Numbered from the stretch's first letter, positions 23,109 through 34,836 are shown. The stretch is DNA of 64,000 nucleotides from Homarus americanus (GCF_018991925.1 NW_024742416.1:1-64000); one strand, 5' to 3'. Translations and numbers: made by a program. Notes: generated by a model from the sequence alone, not told the origin.

Positions 23109-23858
23109 TCTTTAACAACAACAACAAAAAACAACATCTTTAACAAAAATAACAACAACAACAACAACATCTTTAACAACAACAACAACAAAATTTTAAC
23201 AACAACAACAACTTTAAAAAACAACAACAACAACATTTTAACAACAAACAACAACTTTAACAACAACAACAAATAATAACAACATCTTAACAAAATAAAT
23301 AACAAATAAACATCTTTAACAAACAACAATAACAAACAACAACAACATCTTTAACAACAACAACAAATAATAAACAACATCTTTTAACAACAACAAATAA
23401 CTCTTAACAACAACAATAACAACAACATCTTTTAACAACAACAACAACAATATCTTAACAACAACAACAACAACAAACCTCTCTTTAAACAAATAAAGAA
23501 ATAAATATCTTTAAAAAGAACAACAACTTTGATAACAACAACAACAACAATAACATCTCTTTAACAAACAACAACAACAAACATCTTTTAATAAGTTAAC
23601 CACACCTTTAACAACAACAACAACTAACAAATACTTCTAACAACAACAACAACAAAATCTTTTAACAACAACAACAACTTTTAACAACAACAATGTAAAT
23701 AAACAACATCTTTTAACAATGTAAACAACAACATCTTTAACAACAACTTTAACAAACAACAACAACAACAAATAACTCTTTAACAACAACAATACACAAC
23801 AACTTAACAACAACAACAACTTTAACAACTAAACAACAACAAACAACAAAACAACAAC
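19362..23858. repeat. 4.5-kb CAA satellite (ATCTTTAACAACAACAACAA)
   Basis: Long array of (CAA)n blocks of three to nine units punctuated by CATCTTTAA, most often with 21-bp spacing. A subtype with CTTTCAAAACAACAAC dominates about 20070-21010 and 22430-22780. Around 21640-21790 the array is AT-enriched and ragged. Minus-strand Leu/Val ORFs are composition only. Confidence 0.95.
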
Positions 23859-23931
23859 CACTCACAATATTCCATCTTGACCTGCACGTGACAAGCAGTA
23901 ACAGTAACACACCTGTGAGGGCGTAATACCA

Positions 23932-24488
23932 AACTTAACACCTGTGATAACTTAACTCACCTGTAATAACTTAACCTCACCTGTAAAAGTTAACCTCACC
24001 TGTAATAACTTAACCTCACCTGTACAACTTAACCTCACCTGTAATAACTTAACCTCACCTGTAATAACTTAACCTCACCTGTAATAATTAATCTACCTGT
24101 AATAACTTAACCTCACCTGTAATAACTTAACCTCACCTGTACAATCTTAACCTCACCTGTATAACTTAACCACCTGTAATAACTTAACCTCACCTGTACA
24201 ATCTTAACCTCACCTGTTAACCTCACCTGCACAACTTAACTCACCTGTAATAACTTAACCTCAATAAGTTAACCTCACCTGTAATAACTTAACCTCACCT
24301 GTAATAACTTAACCTCACCTGTAATAACTTAACCTCACCTGTAATAAGTTAACCTCACCTGTACAACTTAACCTCACCTGTAATAACTTAACCTCACCTG
24401 TAATAACTTAACCTCACCTGTAATAACTTAACCTCACCTGTAATAACTTAACCTCACCTGTAATAACTTAACCTCACCTGTAATAATA
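23932..24488. repeat. 20-bp minisatellite (TAATAACTTAACCTCACCTG)
   Basis: About 27 units, most of them identical near the right end (24260-24485). Each contains a CACCTG E-box-type hexamer. Confidence 0.95.
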
Positions 24489-24509
24489 ATAATGTTCCAA
24501 TCAGTCTTA

Positions 24510-25043
24510 ATAACTCTGAGTACGATGACTTAACTTCGAGTAGATGATTTAATCCCTGACAGATGACTTAATCCCCTGAGTACGATGACTTAACTCTGAC
24601 CTGATGATTTAACCTGAGTAATGACTTAATCCCTACACAGATGACTTAATCCCCTGAGCATGATGACTTAACTCTCTGAGTACGATGATTTAACTCTGAA
24701 AATACGATCATATCCCCTGAGTACGATGATTTAATCCTGAGTACGATGACTTAATCCCTGAGTACGATGACTTAATCCCTTGAGTACGATGATTTAATTC
24801 TGAGTAGGATGACTTAATCCTCTGAGTACGATGATTTAATCCTGAGTACGATGACTTAATCCCCTGAGTACGATGATTTAATCCTGGAGTACGATGACTT
24901 AATCCTGAGTACGATGACTAATCCTGAGTACGATGACTTAACTCTGAGTACGATGATTTAAACTGAGTATGATGACTTAACTCTGGAGTACGATGACTTA
25001 ATCCTGAGTACGATGACTTAATCCTTGAGTACGACATTTAACT
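24510..25043. repeat. 21-22 bp minisatellite (GAGTACGATGACTTAATCC)
   Basis: About 25 units with GACTTAA/GATTTAA alternation and CCT/CCCT length variation. A short copy of the same unit recurs at 58316-58378. Confidence 0.95.
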
Positions 25044-25574
25044 CTAACAAAGTCACCCCAACAACAGTCACCTCAACAACAGTCACCCCAACAACAGTCA
25101 TCAACAGTCACCCCAACAGCACCCCACCTAACAACAGTCACCTCAACAACAGTCACTCTAACAACAGTCACCCCAACAACAGTCACCCCAACAGTCACCT
25201 CTAACAACAACAGTCACTTCTAACAACAGTCACCTCTAACAACAGTCACCCCAACAACAGTCACCTCAACAACAGTCACCCCAACAACAGTCACCCTAAC
25301 AACAGTCACCTCTAACAACAGTCACCCCAACAAAGTCACCCCAACAACAACAACAGTCACCTCAACAACAGTCACCCCAACAACAGTCACTTCAACAACA
25401 ATCCAACAACAGTCACCTCAAAAATAGTCACAACAACAGTCACCCCTAACAACAGTCACCTCTAACAACAGTCACCTCTAACAACAGTCACCCTAACAAC
25501 AGTCACTTTTAACAACTTCTAACAACAGTCACCCTAACAACAGTCACCAACAACAGTCACCTCTAACAACAGCT
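25044..25574. repeat. 15-bp minisatellite (AACAACAGTCACCCC)
   Basis: About 35 units with CCCC / CTCT / CCTCT variants in the last tetrad. Confidence 0.95.
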
Positions 25575-25788
25575 GCAGTAACAGTATAAACCGGAGGAAA
25601 ATAAAACAGACGTCACCAAACAATTGAATTTAATTTCTGAGACTTAACAAACCCAAGAGCGAACGCCTGACGCTTTTGCTTTATTTCGCCATTTTTAGTT
25701 GATTTTATCCTCTTGTTTTTTGTTTTTGTGATTGAGGTATTGCAGGTTATTTATGAGTTATGCTTACTTGGGGTAATTTTAACTTGCA
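25575..25788. other. Short unique AT-rich spacer
   Basis: Nothing recognised. Confidence 0.4.
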
Positions 25789-26037
25789 TTAACCCAACAT
25801 AACCCAACCAAACCCAACCCGATCTAACCACCAACCTAACCCAACCCAAACCTAACCCAACCTAACCTAACCTAACCCAAACCCAACCTAACCCAACCCA
25901 AACCCAACCCAACAACCAACCTAACCCAATCAAACCCAACAACCTAACCTAACCTAACCTAACCTAACCTAACCCAACCCAACCAACCTAACCCAACCTA
26001 AACCCAACCTAACCCAATAAACCTAACCCAACCCATC
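25789..26037 (-). repeat. Interstitial degenerate telomeric tract (CCTAACCCAA)
   Basis: C-rich strand on plus. CCTAA pentamers mix with CCCAA variants, with a run of six perfect CCTAA at about 25942-25970. Confidence 0.9.
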
Positions 26038-26180
26038 ACGCCCTCACACCACCCCACAGTGCAGGGCCTCTCTTCCTGCATACGTCGACACTTCATTTTT
26101 ACCTGGTCTTCGACACTTCATTTTCACCTGGTCTTCACACTCCCTTTATCAACACACCCCAATATCGATAGTGTCAGAAG

Positions 26181-26254
26181 GGTGGTTACTGTGGTGGTGG
26201 TGGTAGTGGTGGTGGTGGTAGTGGTGGTAGAGGTGGTGGTGGTGGTGGTGGTAG
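26181..26254. repeat. (GTG)n microsatellite
   Basis: GTG trinucleotide run with GTA units. Confidence 0.9.
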
Positions 26255-26632
26255 ACGCTCGAACACCCTGTCGCACTTCAAAGGTGTGAAAGGAAGCTAA
26301 TATCTCGCCTCCACACAGTTTGTTATTGCTTTGTATAGAGTTTGAATCCACCTACTTACCTTCCCCTCCTCCTCCTCCCTCCCTTCTTCCTCCTCCCTCC
26401 ATCCCCTCCTACCACCCGTCCATCCGTCCGTTGTGTCAGTCTGTCGATCTGTCCTCTTGTCTGTCTCGTCCAGGGTCGAAATTCTTTCTCTCTGTCACCC
26501 TGTCTCCTCTTGATCGAGTTTTTCCGCGTTAGGTAAGGCTGACATCCCTTGGCTATAGACAGGCGAATTGGACCGTAGTGACCACACACACACACACACA
26601 CAACGGGCAGCTGACGTTATTGGTATTGTCAG
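26255..26632. other. Spacer with CCT-rich patch and short (CA)n
   Basis: C/T-rich at 26360-26420, (CA)n at 26583-26602. No gene recognised. Confidence 0.4.
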
Positions 26633-27035
26633 AGGGGCAGGGGGGAAAGTGAGGGGGCAGGGGAAGGAGGAGGAATGGTGAGGGGCGAGGCAGGGGGGCA
26701 GGGAGGAGGGAATGAGTGAGGGGCAGAAGTGGGGGCAGGGGGGCAGGAGGAGGAATGAGTGAGGGCAGTGGGGGGCAGGAGGGAGGTGAGGGGGGCAGTG
26801 AGGGGCGGGGGGGCAGGGAGGAGGAATGAGTGAGGGGCAGTGGAGGGCAGGGGGGCAAGGAGGAGGAATGAGTGAGGGGCTGAAGGGGGCGGGGGCAGGA
26901 GGAGGAATGAGTGAGGGGCAGTGGGGGCAGGGAGGAGGAATGAGTGGGGGCAGTGGGGGAGGGCAGGAGGAGGAATGGGGTGAGGGCAGTAGGGGGCAGG
27001 GGCAGGGAGGAGGAATGAGTGAGGGGCAGTGGGGC
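26633..27035. repeat. G-rich minisatellite (GGAGGAATGAGTGAGGGGCA)
   Basis: About a dozen units of 25-40 bp joining GGAGGAATGAGTGAGG to GGCAGTGGGGGCAG. Confidence 0.85.
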
Positions 27036-27139
27036 AGGTGTTATAAGAGAAGTGGGGTGTTACTAAAAGGACGGGCCAACTGAGGGTACAAACCCATTGA
27101 AAATTCAACGAAAATTGGCTTATTAGTGACTGAAGCCCC

Positions 27140-27140
<1 letters not shown>

Positions 27141-27207
<67 letters not shown>
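27141..27207. repeat. (GT)n microsatellite
   Basis: Pure GT run of about 33 units. Confidence 0.95.
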
Positions 27208-27208
<1 letters not shown>

Positions 27209-27344
27209 GGTCCGTGGTGTCACTAAGCGTTGTTGATCTCTTGGTGTAGGCGATAATGGAAGTTTCAATAGGTGTTTGTGTTGCTCGTTGGTCTGTTTGT
27301 TTGGTTAAGGAAGAGTGGCGGCCCAGGTTCACCCACCTTCCTGC

Positions 27345-27491
27345 TTCTTCTTCCGTTCTTCCTTCTCTTCTTCTTCTTCTTCTTCTTCTTTTCTCTTCTT
27401 CTTCTTCTCTTTTCTTCTCAAATCACCCTCCAAACACTCCAGGTTCAACATATTCAAATTTTCCTTACGTTCATTGTTTCCCCCTCTCTCT

Positions 27492-27526
<35 letters not shown>

Positions 27527-27635
27527 CCACCCACAACCCCTCCCTTAACCTCACTCCTCACCTCTCCTCACTCTCCAACTCAAACAGTTTTCTCAATATC
27601 CTGTCATGACTCATACCACCACCACCACCATGACG
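27345..27635. repeat. Pyrimidine tract: (TTC)n, (CT)n, short (ACC)n
   Basis: TTC run at 27357-27418, CT run at 27495-27527, ACC run at 27616-27630, in C/T-rich context. Confidence 0.85.
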
Positions 27636-27894
27636 ACATTCCATCACTATATTTTTTTCACATAACAGTATCACACTTGTCTTTTGCCTCCCAATAAACT
27701 CTTAAAAACAAAAAAAAACCCAACATTTAATTAAGTTCTAAATATATTAATGATGGCGCCTTGACCTCACGTTTTGGTGGGATAATTTTTCACTTTTTTT
27801 TTTTCTGTCGTGATAGAATGTAATTTCATTTTAATATTCATTCATTGATTTTTGGCTTTTATTTCTTCATGGTGTTAATGGTGACGGTGTGGTT
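27636..27894. other. Unique AT-rich spacer
   Basis: Homopolymer-rich; nothing recognised. Confidence 0.4.
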
Positions 27895-28080
27895 CATCCT
27901 GGGAGAAAGAATTGTTGTTGATTATGATGTTGATGATGGTGGTTATAGATTGATGATGGTGGTAGTTATAATATGAATGATGGTGATAATGATAAGATGA
28001 TAATGATACTACTACTACTACTACCACCACTACTACTATACTACTAATACCACTACTACTATACTACTACTACTACTTAT
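27895..28080. repeat. GATGATGGTGGT run followed by (ACT)n
   Basis: Imperfect GAT/GGT trinucleotides and then ACT trinucleotides (about 28008-28077). The ACT run ends about 8 bp before the first retroelement copy. Confidence 0.85.
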
Positions 28081-28086
28081 TTATTG

Positions 28087-29094
28087 TGGCCTCCATCCTC
28101 CCCCAATAGCCACACCTTCTCTGCTATTTTATTACCGTAATATTAAGTCTCCTAATACATAAGTAGCTATCCTAGCTGTGTTGAGTTAGTTGAGCCAGAG
28201 ATCTATGCGGCATTCAGTGACTGTAGCCTCATAGTCAATATCTGCAACTGTTGTCGGCTGGGGCCGATGCTCTTCATTCTGAGGCGAAAGCAAAGCAGAG
28301 CTGGAGAGAAAGACAGTCGACATCTCATCTGGGCTGCTGCTTCTGTCGGAGATCACCTCCGCGAGTCTGGCGTAGAAGCCTCATGCACTTGGGCCCATCC
28401 ACCAGAGGTTGTGAACACTAGAGGAGTGAAGCTGCCTTGATCAATGTTCTGAATTCTCTCCCATATGCCTTACTTTGTCGTTCTCGTTCCTCCTGTGTGC
28501 AGCATCGAGAGCTAAGTTACGGTGACATGCGGCCATGGGATCAAAATCCTGATGTCAAGAAAGCTCTCTGTCCCGCGTCCCGGATCCTCGAGCACTGACG
28601 TCCACACGGGCTTCGTTGGATGTGTTTGAAGCTATGTTGGAAAATCTCACCATCCAATGCAAGGAGGGTCGGTTCTACCCTGACATCACGGCAGATTTCT
28701 TTCAACATATTTGCTGTGAGGTCCTTACCTCGTCATGCCTCATGCATATGAAGCCCCTTTCTTGCACACCATGGCGTGATCGACGTCATAGGAAGAGCCA
28801 CACACACATTGGGAGGCGAACCACTGGCCGACCATACCTTGAGCATTGGCATCTGTAAATTCTTGTTTATTGAGACTGAAACCATTGCCCTTATCGGCGT
28901 AGTTAACCAGTTCGAGGCGCCCACCTCCTGCGCTATAGCTACTTTTTTTTCAAATTCTCTGGTACCTGCAGCAACAGTTGCTGCAACTTATCACTTTGGC
29001 CGTGCTGTCGTTCTGTCGTGATGGACCTTCGGATCTTGTTTACTTCACTGGTATCCACCTCCCCTGTTGCGTTCTGAGCTATTATGTGGTCTGT
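28087..29094 (-). pseudogene. RT-linked retroelement C-terminal module, copy 1 (broken)
   Basis: Read on the minus strand, this contains pieces of the C-terminal module that follows reverse transcriptase in a family of invertebrate retroelement proteins: SDKLQQLLLQVPENLKKK (near 29000), GASNWLT, CKKGGF-type Cys/His remnants and RHDEVRDLTA-like sequence, then a tail near 28250. It is collinear with copy 3 (36131-37188) at high identity from end to end, but has more small deletions, so the frame is lost many times. No reverse-transcriptase core is present. The 3' end of the element is at the low coordinate and abuts an (ACT)n run. Where copy 3 has a TAG stop after the RLA motif, copy 1 has GAG (about 28368). 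Confidence 0.75.
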
Positions 29095-29191
29095 TAATAT
29101 ACACAACATTATTAATTTACCAAATAATTTACCTATGCTCATTACATAAGCTAATCGCACACCTGAGGATTTAACACAAACGAATAATTTA
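29095..29191. other. Short unique spacer
   Basis: AT-rich. Similarity between the retroelement copies stops at the left border. Confidence 0.4.
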
Positions 29192-29299
29192 CAGAACCGA
29201 GAATCATTTACACAGCCGAATCATTTACACAGCCGAATCATTTACACAACCGAATCATTTACACAGCCGAATCATTTACACAACCGAATCCTTTACACA
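29192..29299. repeat. 17-bp minisatellite (CCGAATCATTTACACAG)
   Basis: Six units with AGCC/AACC alternation. Confidence 0.9.
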
Positions 29300-29418
29300 G
29301 AGAGAGAACCACCTCTTCTCGCCTCCCCTTACACCTCAACATCTCCTGGTGTAGTGAAGATGATGACTATAGACTTGATACATTGATTCCCTCTCTCTCA
29401 CTTCTTAATGTTAGATAT

Positions 29419-29450
<32 letters not shown>
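29419..29450. repeat. (CT)n microsatellite
   Basis: Pure CT run. Confidence 0.95.
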
Positions 29451-29455
<5 letters not shown>

Positions 29456-29457
29456 GA

Positions 29458-29720
29458 TAGGGAAGGACGGAGGAATAGGTGGAAGGGAGGGGGCTTGTGG
29501 GAAGGTCGGGATGGAGGATGTAGGAAGAAGGAGGAATAGGAAGATTAGTAGGTAGGTAGGTAGGTAGGTAGGGAGGGAAGGAGGTAGGTAAGTAGGGAGG
29601 TAAGGAAGGAGGGAGAATAGGAAGAAGGAGGAATAGGAGAGCGGGAGGAAGGAGGAAGGTAGGTAGGTGGGTAGGAGGGAGAGAATGTAGGAGGGGGGTA
29701 GGTTAGTGAGGAGGGTCATA
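29458..29720. repeat. Purine-rich tract with (GGTA)n
   Basis: GGAGGAA words and a GGTA run at 29547-29570. Confidence 0.8.
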
Positions 29721-29979
29721 TACCTGCCTGTGACATCCAATAGGCGGCTGGGGTTTTATTGGTGGTAATTACCTGTTGTGGGGAGGGGGTAGACAGAGAG
29801 ACAGACAGAAGCGTATTAACTAACACACATAAGTTCGTGGTACTTAGTGACAGTTAGAATGACGATAGACAGATAGACAGATGAATAGACAGACAGACGG
29901 GAAACACAACCAAGACCAGATTATAAGTAAGGAACCCGCACCTCCTTAGAATGAGTTATTAAGGCTCGATACGTGTTAT

Positions 29980-31074
29980 GTTGTATGTAGGTGTATGTTG
30001 TATGGAGGGTGTATGTTGTATGGGGAGGGGTGTATGTTGTAGGGTGTATGAGGAGGGTTATTTTATGGGGAGGTTTATGTTGTATGGGGAGGGGTGTATG
30101 TTGTATGGGGAGGTTATGTTGTATGGGGAGGGTGTATATTTGTATGGGGAGGGTGTATGTTTGTATGTGGAGGGTGTATATTTGTATGGGGAGGGTTGTA
30201 TATGTTGTATGGGGAGGTTGTATGTTTGTATGTGGAGGTGTATATTTGTATGTGGAGGGTGTATGTTGTATGTGGAGGGGTGTATGTTGTATGGGAGGGG
30301 TGTATATTTGTATGTGGAGGTGTATATGTTGTATGGGGAGGGGTTATTTGTTGGGGAGGGTGTATGTTGTATGGGGAGGTTGTATGTTGTATGTGGAGGT
30401 GTATGTTGTATGGAAGGGTGTATGTTGTATGTGGAGGGTGTATGTTGTATGTGGAGGGTGTATGTTGTATGGGGAGGTGTATATTTGTATGGGGAGGAGT
30501 GTATGTTGTATGGAGGAGTGTATGTTGTATGGGGAGGGTGTATATTTGTATGGGGAGGTGTATATTTGTATGTGGAGGGTTGTATGTTGTATGTGGAGGG
30601 TGTATATTGTATGTGGAGGGTGTATATTTGTATGGAGGGTGTATATTGTATGGGGAGGTGTGTATATTTGTATAGAGGGTGTATGTTGTATATGAGTGTA
30701 TGTTGTTGTATGTGGAGGGTGTATATGTTGTATGTGGAGGGTGTATATGTTGTATGGGAGGTGTATTGTTGTATGTGGAGGGTGTATGTTGTATGGGGAG
30801 TATATTTGTATGGGGAGGGTGTATATTTGTATGTGGAAGGTTGTATGTTGTATGGGGAGGGTGTATGTTGTATGTGGAGGGTGTATGTTGTATGGGAGGT
30901 GTATATTTGTATTGGGGAGGGTGTATGTTGTATGTGGAGGTGTATGTTGTATGTGGAGGGTGTATGTTGTTGTATGTGGGAGGGTGTATATGTATGTGGA
31001 GGTGTATGTTGTATGTGGAGGGTGTATGTTGTATGTGGGGTGTATGTTGTATGGAGGTGTATGTTGTATGTGGA
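29980..31074. repeat. 20-bp minisatellite (GTATGTTGTATGTGGAGGGT), block 1
   Basis: About 52 imperfect units. Variants swap TATGTTG for TATATTTG and TATGTGG for TATGGGG. All three plus frames are nearly stop-free, giving spurious ORFs up to 366 codons. Confidence 0.95.
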
Positions 31075-31495
31075 GTGATATATATGTTGTCAAAAAATGC
31101 TTATTGGAGTGTTTAATCTGAGGTGATTGACCATTTTTTTTTGTCTAATTATTGAAGGTCAAAAATCACTGATAGCAAAACAAATGAATCTTATCTTAAC
31201 ATGTGGAGCCTCGGAGGATAAGGAGGGATAGGGGATGGATGGGGAGGGTAGGGAGGGGGAAGGGAGGGTATGGGAAGATCTACCTATCCCTACTCCCCAC
31301 TACGTGACAATTCACACCACATCATGAAATTGCTCCTCTCTGAGTGAGGGCGGAGGAGGAGATGTGGGGGGGGTTTGTTTTGGAGAGAGAGAATCGCTTG
31401 ATATATGAAAAGATAGATAAATAACAGCAGGGGGGGGTAGACAGTTCACGCTATTTTGTTTATGGCCAGACCTAGAAAGGTATGTAGATGCAGAT
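31075..31495. other. 421-bp non-repeat segment splitting the 20-bp array
   Basis: Unique sequence with a GGGAGGG-rich patch at 31220-31270 and a G-run near 31430. No gene or terminal inverted repeats seen. Confidence 0.5.
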
Positions 31496-32058
31496 GGGGG
31501 ATTATGTTGTATGTGGAGGGTTGTATTTGTATGTGGGAGGGTGTATGTTGTATGTGGAGGGTGTATGTTGTATGGGGAGGGTGTATGTGGGAGGGGTGTA
31601 TGTTTATGTGGAGGGTGTATATTGGTGGAGGGTGTATATGTGGGGAGGGTGTATGTTGTATGTGGAGGTGTATGGTGTATGTGGAGGGTGTATGGTGTAT
31701 GTGGAGGTGTATATTTGTATGTGGAGGGGTATATGTTGTATGTGGAGGGTGTATGTTGTATGTGGAGGGTGTATGTGGGAGGGGTGTATGTTGTATGTGG
31801 AGGGTGTATGTTGTATGTGGAGGTGTATGTTTGTATGGAGGGATTGTATGGTGTATGTGGAGGTGTATGTTGTTTGTGGAGAGTGTATGTTGTATGTAGG
31901 TGTATATTTGTATGTAGGGGTGTATGATGTGGAGGGTTATGTATTGTATGTGGAGAGGTATTATGAGGAGGTGTATGTTGTATGTGGAGGTTGGACGGTT
32001 GTATGTGGAGAGGTGTATGTTGTATGTGGAGAGGTGTATGTTGTTGTATGTGGAGAGA
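31496..32058. repeat. 20-bp minisatellite, block 2
   Basis: Same unit and orientation as block 1, about 27 units. Confidence 0.95.
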
Positions 32059-32189
32059 GTGCTGGGTCAGTATTACGGTCTATTTCACCTGATCCGTAAG
32101 TGTTTGTTTGTTTGTGATGGTGGGGGCAGGGGCAGTCTGTTGTTTTTCTACCTCTGTCGCAGCAGCTTTGTTTGTTTTTGTGGTTTCAT

Positions 32190-32236
32190 TTATCTATTAT
32201 CTATATATCTATCTATCTTATCTATCTATCTATCTC
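32190..32236. repeat. (TATC)n microsatellite
   Basis: Imperfect TATC tetranucleotides. Confidence 0.85.
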
Positions 32237-32430
32237 TCGTCTTACAATTAACTCTGAATAAATGAATGTCGGTTAACCATTTCTCATTCACTTTTCATTT
32301 ATACCCCCTCTTTTTGTCTCTCTTCATCCATTTTATGTAGCGGATTTTTTTTTTTGGCGGGTCTTGTTTTCTCGCTATTTCTGTCTTATTTTTGTTCGTG
32401 TCTTCTGTTACGTCTTTTTGCTTATGGTTT

Positions 32431-32433
<3 letters not shown>

Positions 32434-32466
<33 letters not shown>

Positions 32467-32490
32467 GTTTATTATTATTATTATTATTAT

Positions 32491-32544
<54 letters not shown>

Positions 32545-32690
32545 GGTATTGTTGTTATTATTTTTATTATTGTTATTATTATTGGTAGGGTGTAGTAATA
32601 ATTGGTAGTAGTATTAGCTTTTAGTATGTGTAGTAGTCGTAGTAGTCGTGTAGTAGTAGTAGTAAGTAGAAGTAGTAGTAAATATATTAT
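32434..32690. repeat. (ATT)n then (AGT)n
   Basis: ATT run to about 32585, then AGT/AGTAGTCGT units to about 32685. Confidence 0.9.
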
Positions 32691-32805
32691 ATTAATGCTC
32701 ATTTTGGTTTTTTTTGAGCTTATCAATATTTTCAAAAGTAAATTGGTTAACATGTTTAGACCAGCAGTTAACTACTATTTGTTTTTCTATTCGACAGTGA
32801 CGCCT

Positions 32806-32948
32806 CCAGCCTCTAATAGCCACACAACCGCCGCCATTTTATTACAATGTATATATCCTAATACATAAGTAGCTATCTTACCTGTGTTGAGTTAGTTGAG
32901 CCGCAGATCTATGCGTCATTCAGTGACTGTAGCCTCATAGTCAATATC
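32806..32948 (-). mobile_element. Retroelement copy 2: 3' end only, 5'-truncated
   Basis: 143 bp matching the low-coordinate (3') ends of copies 1 and 3: GCCTCCAGCC, AATAGCCACAC, CTAATACATAAGTAGCTATC and ATTCAGTGACTGTAGCCTC are shared. Similarity stops at 32948, immediately followed by (ACT)n. A 3'-end-only copy is typical of incomplete target-primed reverse transcription. Confidence 0.8.
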
Positions 32949-33006
32949 TACTACTACTACTACTACTAGTACTACTACTACTACCATCACCACCACCACC
33001 ACCACT
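32949..33006. repeat. (ACT)n then (ACC)n
   Basis: Trinucleotide run directly joined to retroelement copy 2. Confidence 0.95.
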
Positions 33007-33094
33007 ACTGGGTGTTCTCACAACTGCCACTCGACCCCTGCAGCGGGTCACCTAAATTACCCCGCTAAGATCCTAGTGGTCACCTGTACATCAT

Positions 33095-33411
33095 CTCTAC
33101 CTCCCCCCACCTCCTTACTTCACCTTCCTACTACCTTATTCTCCTCTCTCATCCTCCTCCTCACCCTCCTCCCTCACCCTCCCCCTCACCCTCCCTACCC
33201 ACCTTCCCTACCTACCTTATTCTCCTTCTCATCCTCCTCACCCTCACCCTCCCTCACCCCTCCCCCTCACCTTCCCTCCTCACCCTCTCACCTACCTTTA
33301 TTCTCCCTCTCTCATCCTCCCTCACCCTCCCCCCCTCCCTCACCCCTCCACCTCCCCTTACCCTCTCTCCCTCACCTTCCTTCCCTCTCCTCATCCCTCC
33401 TATCTCTATCC
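33095..33411. repeat. C/T-rich tract (CACCCTCCCTCACC)
   Basis: Pyrimidine-rich degenerate array with recurring TCACCCTCC and CTACCTTATTCTCC. Confidence 0.8.
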
Positions 33412-33525
33412 ACTACCACTACCACCACTACTACCACTACCACTACCACCACCACTACCACCACTACCACCTCCTATACTACCACTATTACCACTACCAC
33501 TACCACCACTACCACCACTACCACC
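33412..33525. repeat. (ACC/ACT)n microsatellite
   Basis: Mixed trinucleotide run. Confidence 0.9.
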
Positions 33526-33583
33526 ATTGCAAGACAAATAGTTGAAAGCAAAAGCGAGACATATCTTGCTCTATTTGTTTAGG

Positions 33584-33720
33584 TATCCCAAAATGTCCCA
33601 AATATCCCAAAATGTCCCAAAAGTCCCAAATATCCCAAAGGTCCCAAATGTCCCAAATATCCCAAAATATCCCAAAATGTCCCAAAATGTCCCAAATATC
33701 CCAAATGTCCCAGATATCTT
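33584..33720. repeat. 10-bp minisatellite (TCCCAAATAT / GTCCCAAAAT)
   Basis: About 14 units alternating CCCAAATAT and CCCAAAATGT. Confidence 0.95.
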
Positions 33721-33892
33721 TCAACACCTGCCTGATATGTCCCCTTGTGGTGGCTTCAAGGTGTCCCATTTACCGTCAAACACCCCGCGAGTGTCCTAAT
33801 CAGTTCTTAAGACATTACTACTGTTGTTAGGTGTAATTAGATGAGTTTAAATAAGTCTCTAGGCTAGTTTAAGGGTCTGCGGACGTCTATGT

Positions 33893-34351
33893 ATTTTCTG
33901 ACGCATTTTGTTGTTCTGGGTATTTTCTGACGCATTTTGGTGTGTTTTTTATGTCCGACGCATTTGATGAGTGTTACTTGACTTCTGACGCATTTTGATG
34001 GGTGTTACTTGGAGTTCTGACGCATATTGATGGGTGTTACTTGAGTTCTGACGCATTTTGATGTGTTACTTGAGTTCTGACGCATTTTGATGGGTGTTAC
34101 TTGAGTTCTGACGCATTTTGATGGGTGTTACTGAGTTCTGAATGCATTTTGATGTGTTACTTGAGTTCTGACGCATTTTGATGAGTGTTATTTGAGTTCT
34201 GACGCATTTTGATGAGTGTTATTTGAGTTCTGACGCATTTTGATGGATGTTACTAGAGTTCTGACGCATTTTGATGGGTGTTACTTGGAGTTCTGACGCA
34301 TTTTGATGAGTGTTACTTGAGTTCTGACGCATTTTGATGTGTTACTTGAGT
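33893..34351. repeat. 31-bp minisatellite (TGACGCATTTTGATG...)
   Basis: About 14 units containing TGACGCATTTTGATG, GGTGTTACTTG and AGTTC; GGGTG alternates with GAGTG and GTG. Confidence 0.95.
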
Positions 34352-34659
34352 TCGACCTAACTTCAACCCACCCCCCTCTTCTCCCTCTGCTCACCTCCCA
34401 TTTCTTTCCTCCCCCTGCTCAACCCACTCTTCCTCCCCTGCTCAACCCACCCCCTTCTCCCCCTCAACCCACCCTCTCAACACCTCTTTCCTCCCCCCTC
34501 CTCCTCAACACCCCCTCCTCCTGGGGCGCGGTAACACGAGGTACAGTACAGGGCGGCGCCGCTACTCGTTCCCTTTGTAAAATTCCGAATTCCAGGTGTA
34601 AAAATTCTTGTGGATTTTTGCTTTGTGTCTGTCTGTCAATTTATGGCCTGCGATCTGGA
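34352..34659. other. Spacer with C-rich patch
   Basis: CTCAACCCACC-type words at 34370-34520, then unique sequence. No gene. Confidence 0.4.

Positions 34660-34698
<39 letters not shown>
34660..34698. repeat. (CTGT)n microsatellite
   Basis: About ten CTGT units. Confidence 0.95.
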
Positions 34699-34782
34699 TG
34701 AAAGGCTTTACTCTGTAGTATTTATTGTTTACCTGTTTTATACCTGTGATATAATTAATATTTTTTTCTATTTATTTTATCT

Positions 34783-34805
34783 TAGTTTTATTTATTTATT
34801 TATAT

Positions 34806-34836
<31 letters not shown>

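Noticed and set aside
29978..31078. 366-codon Cys/Val/Tyr-rich frame, resembling a cysteine-rich repeat protein
   Set aside because: All three plus frames of the 20-bp array are equally open; no start context, signal peptide or conserved frame.
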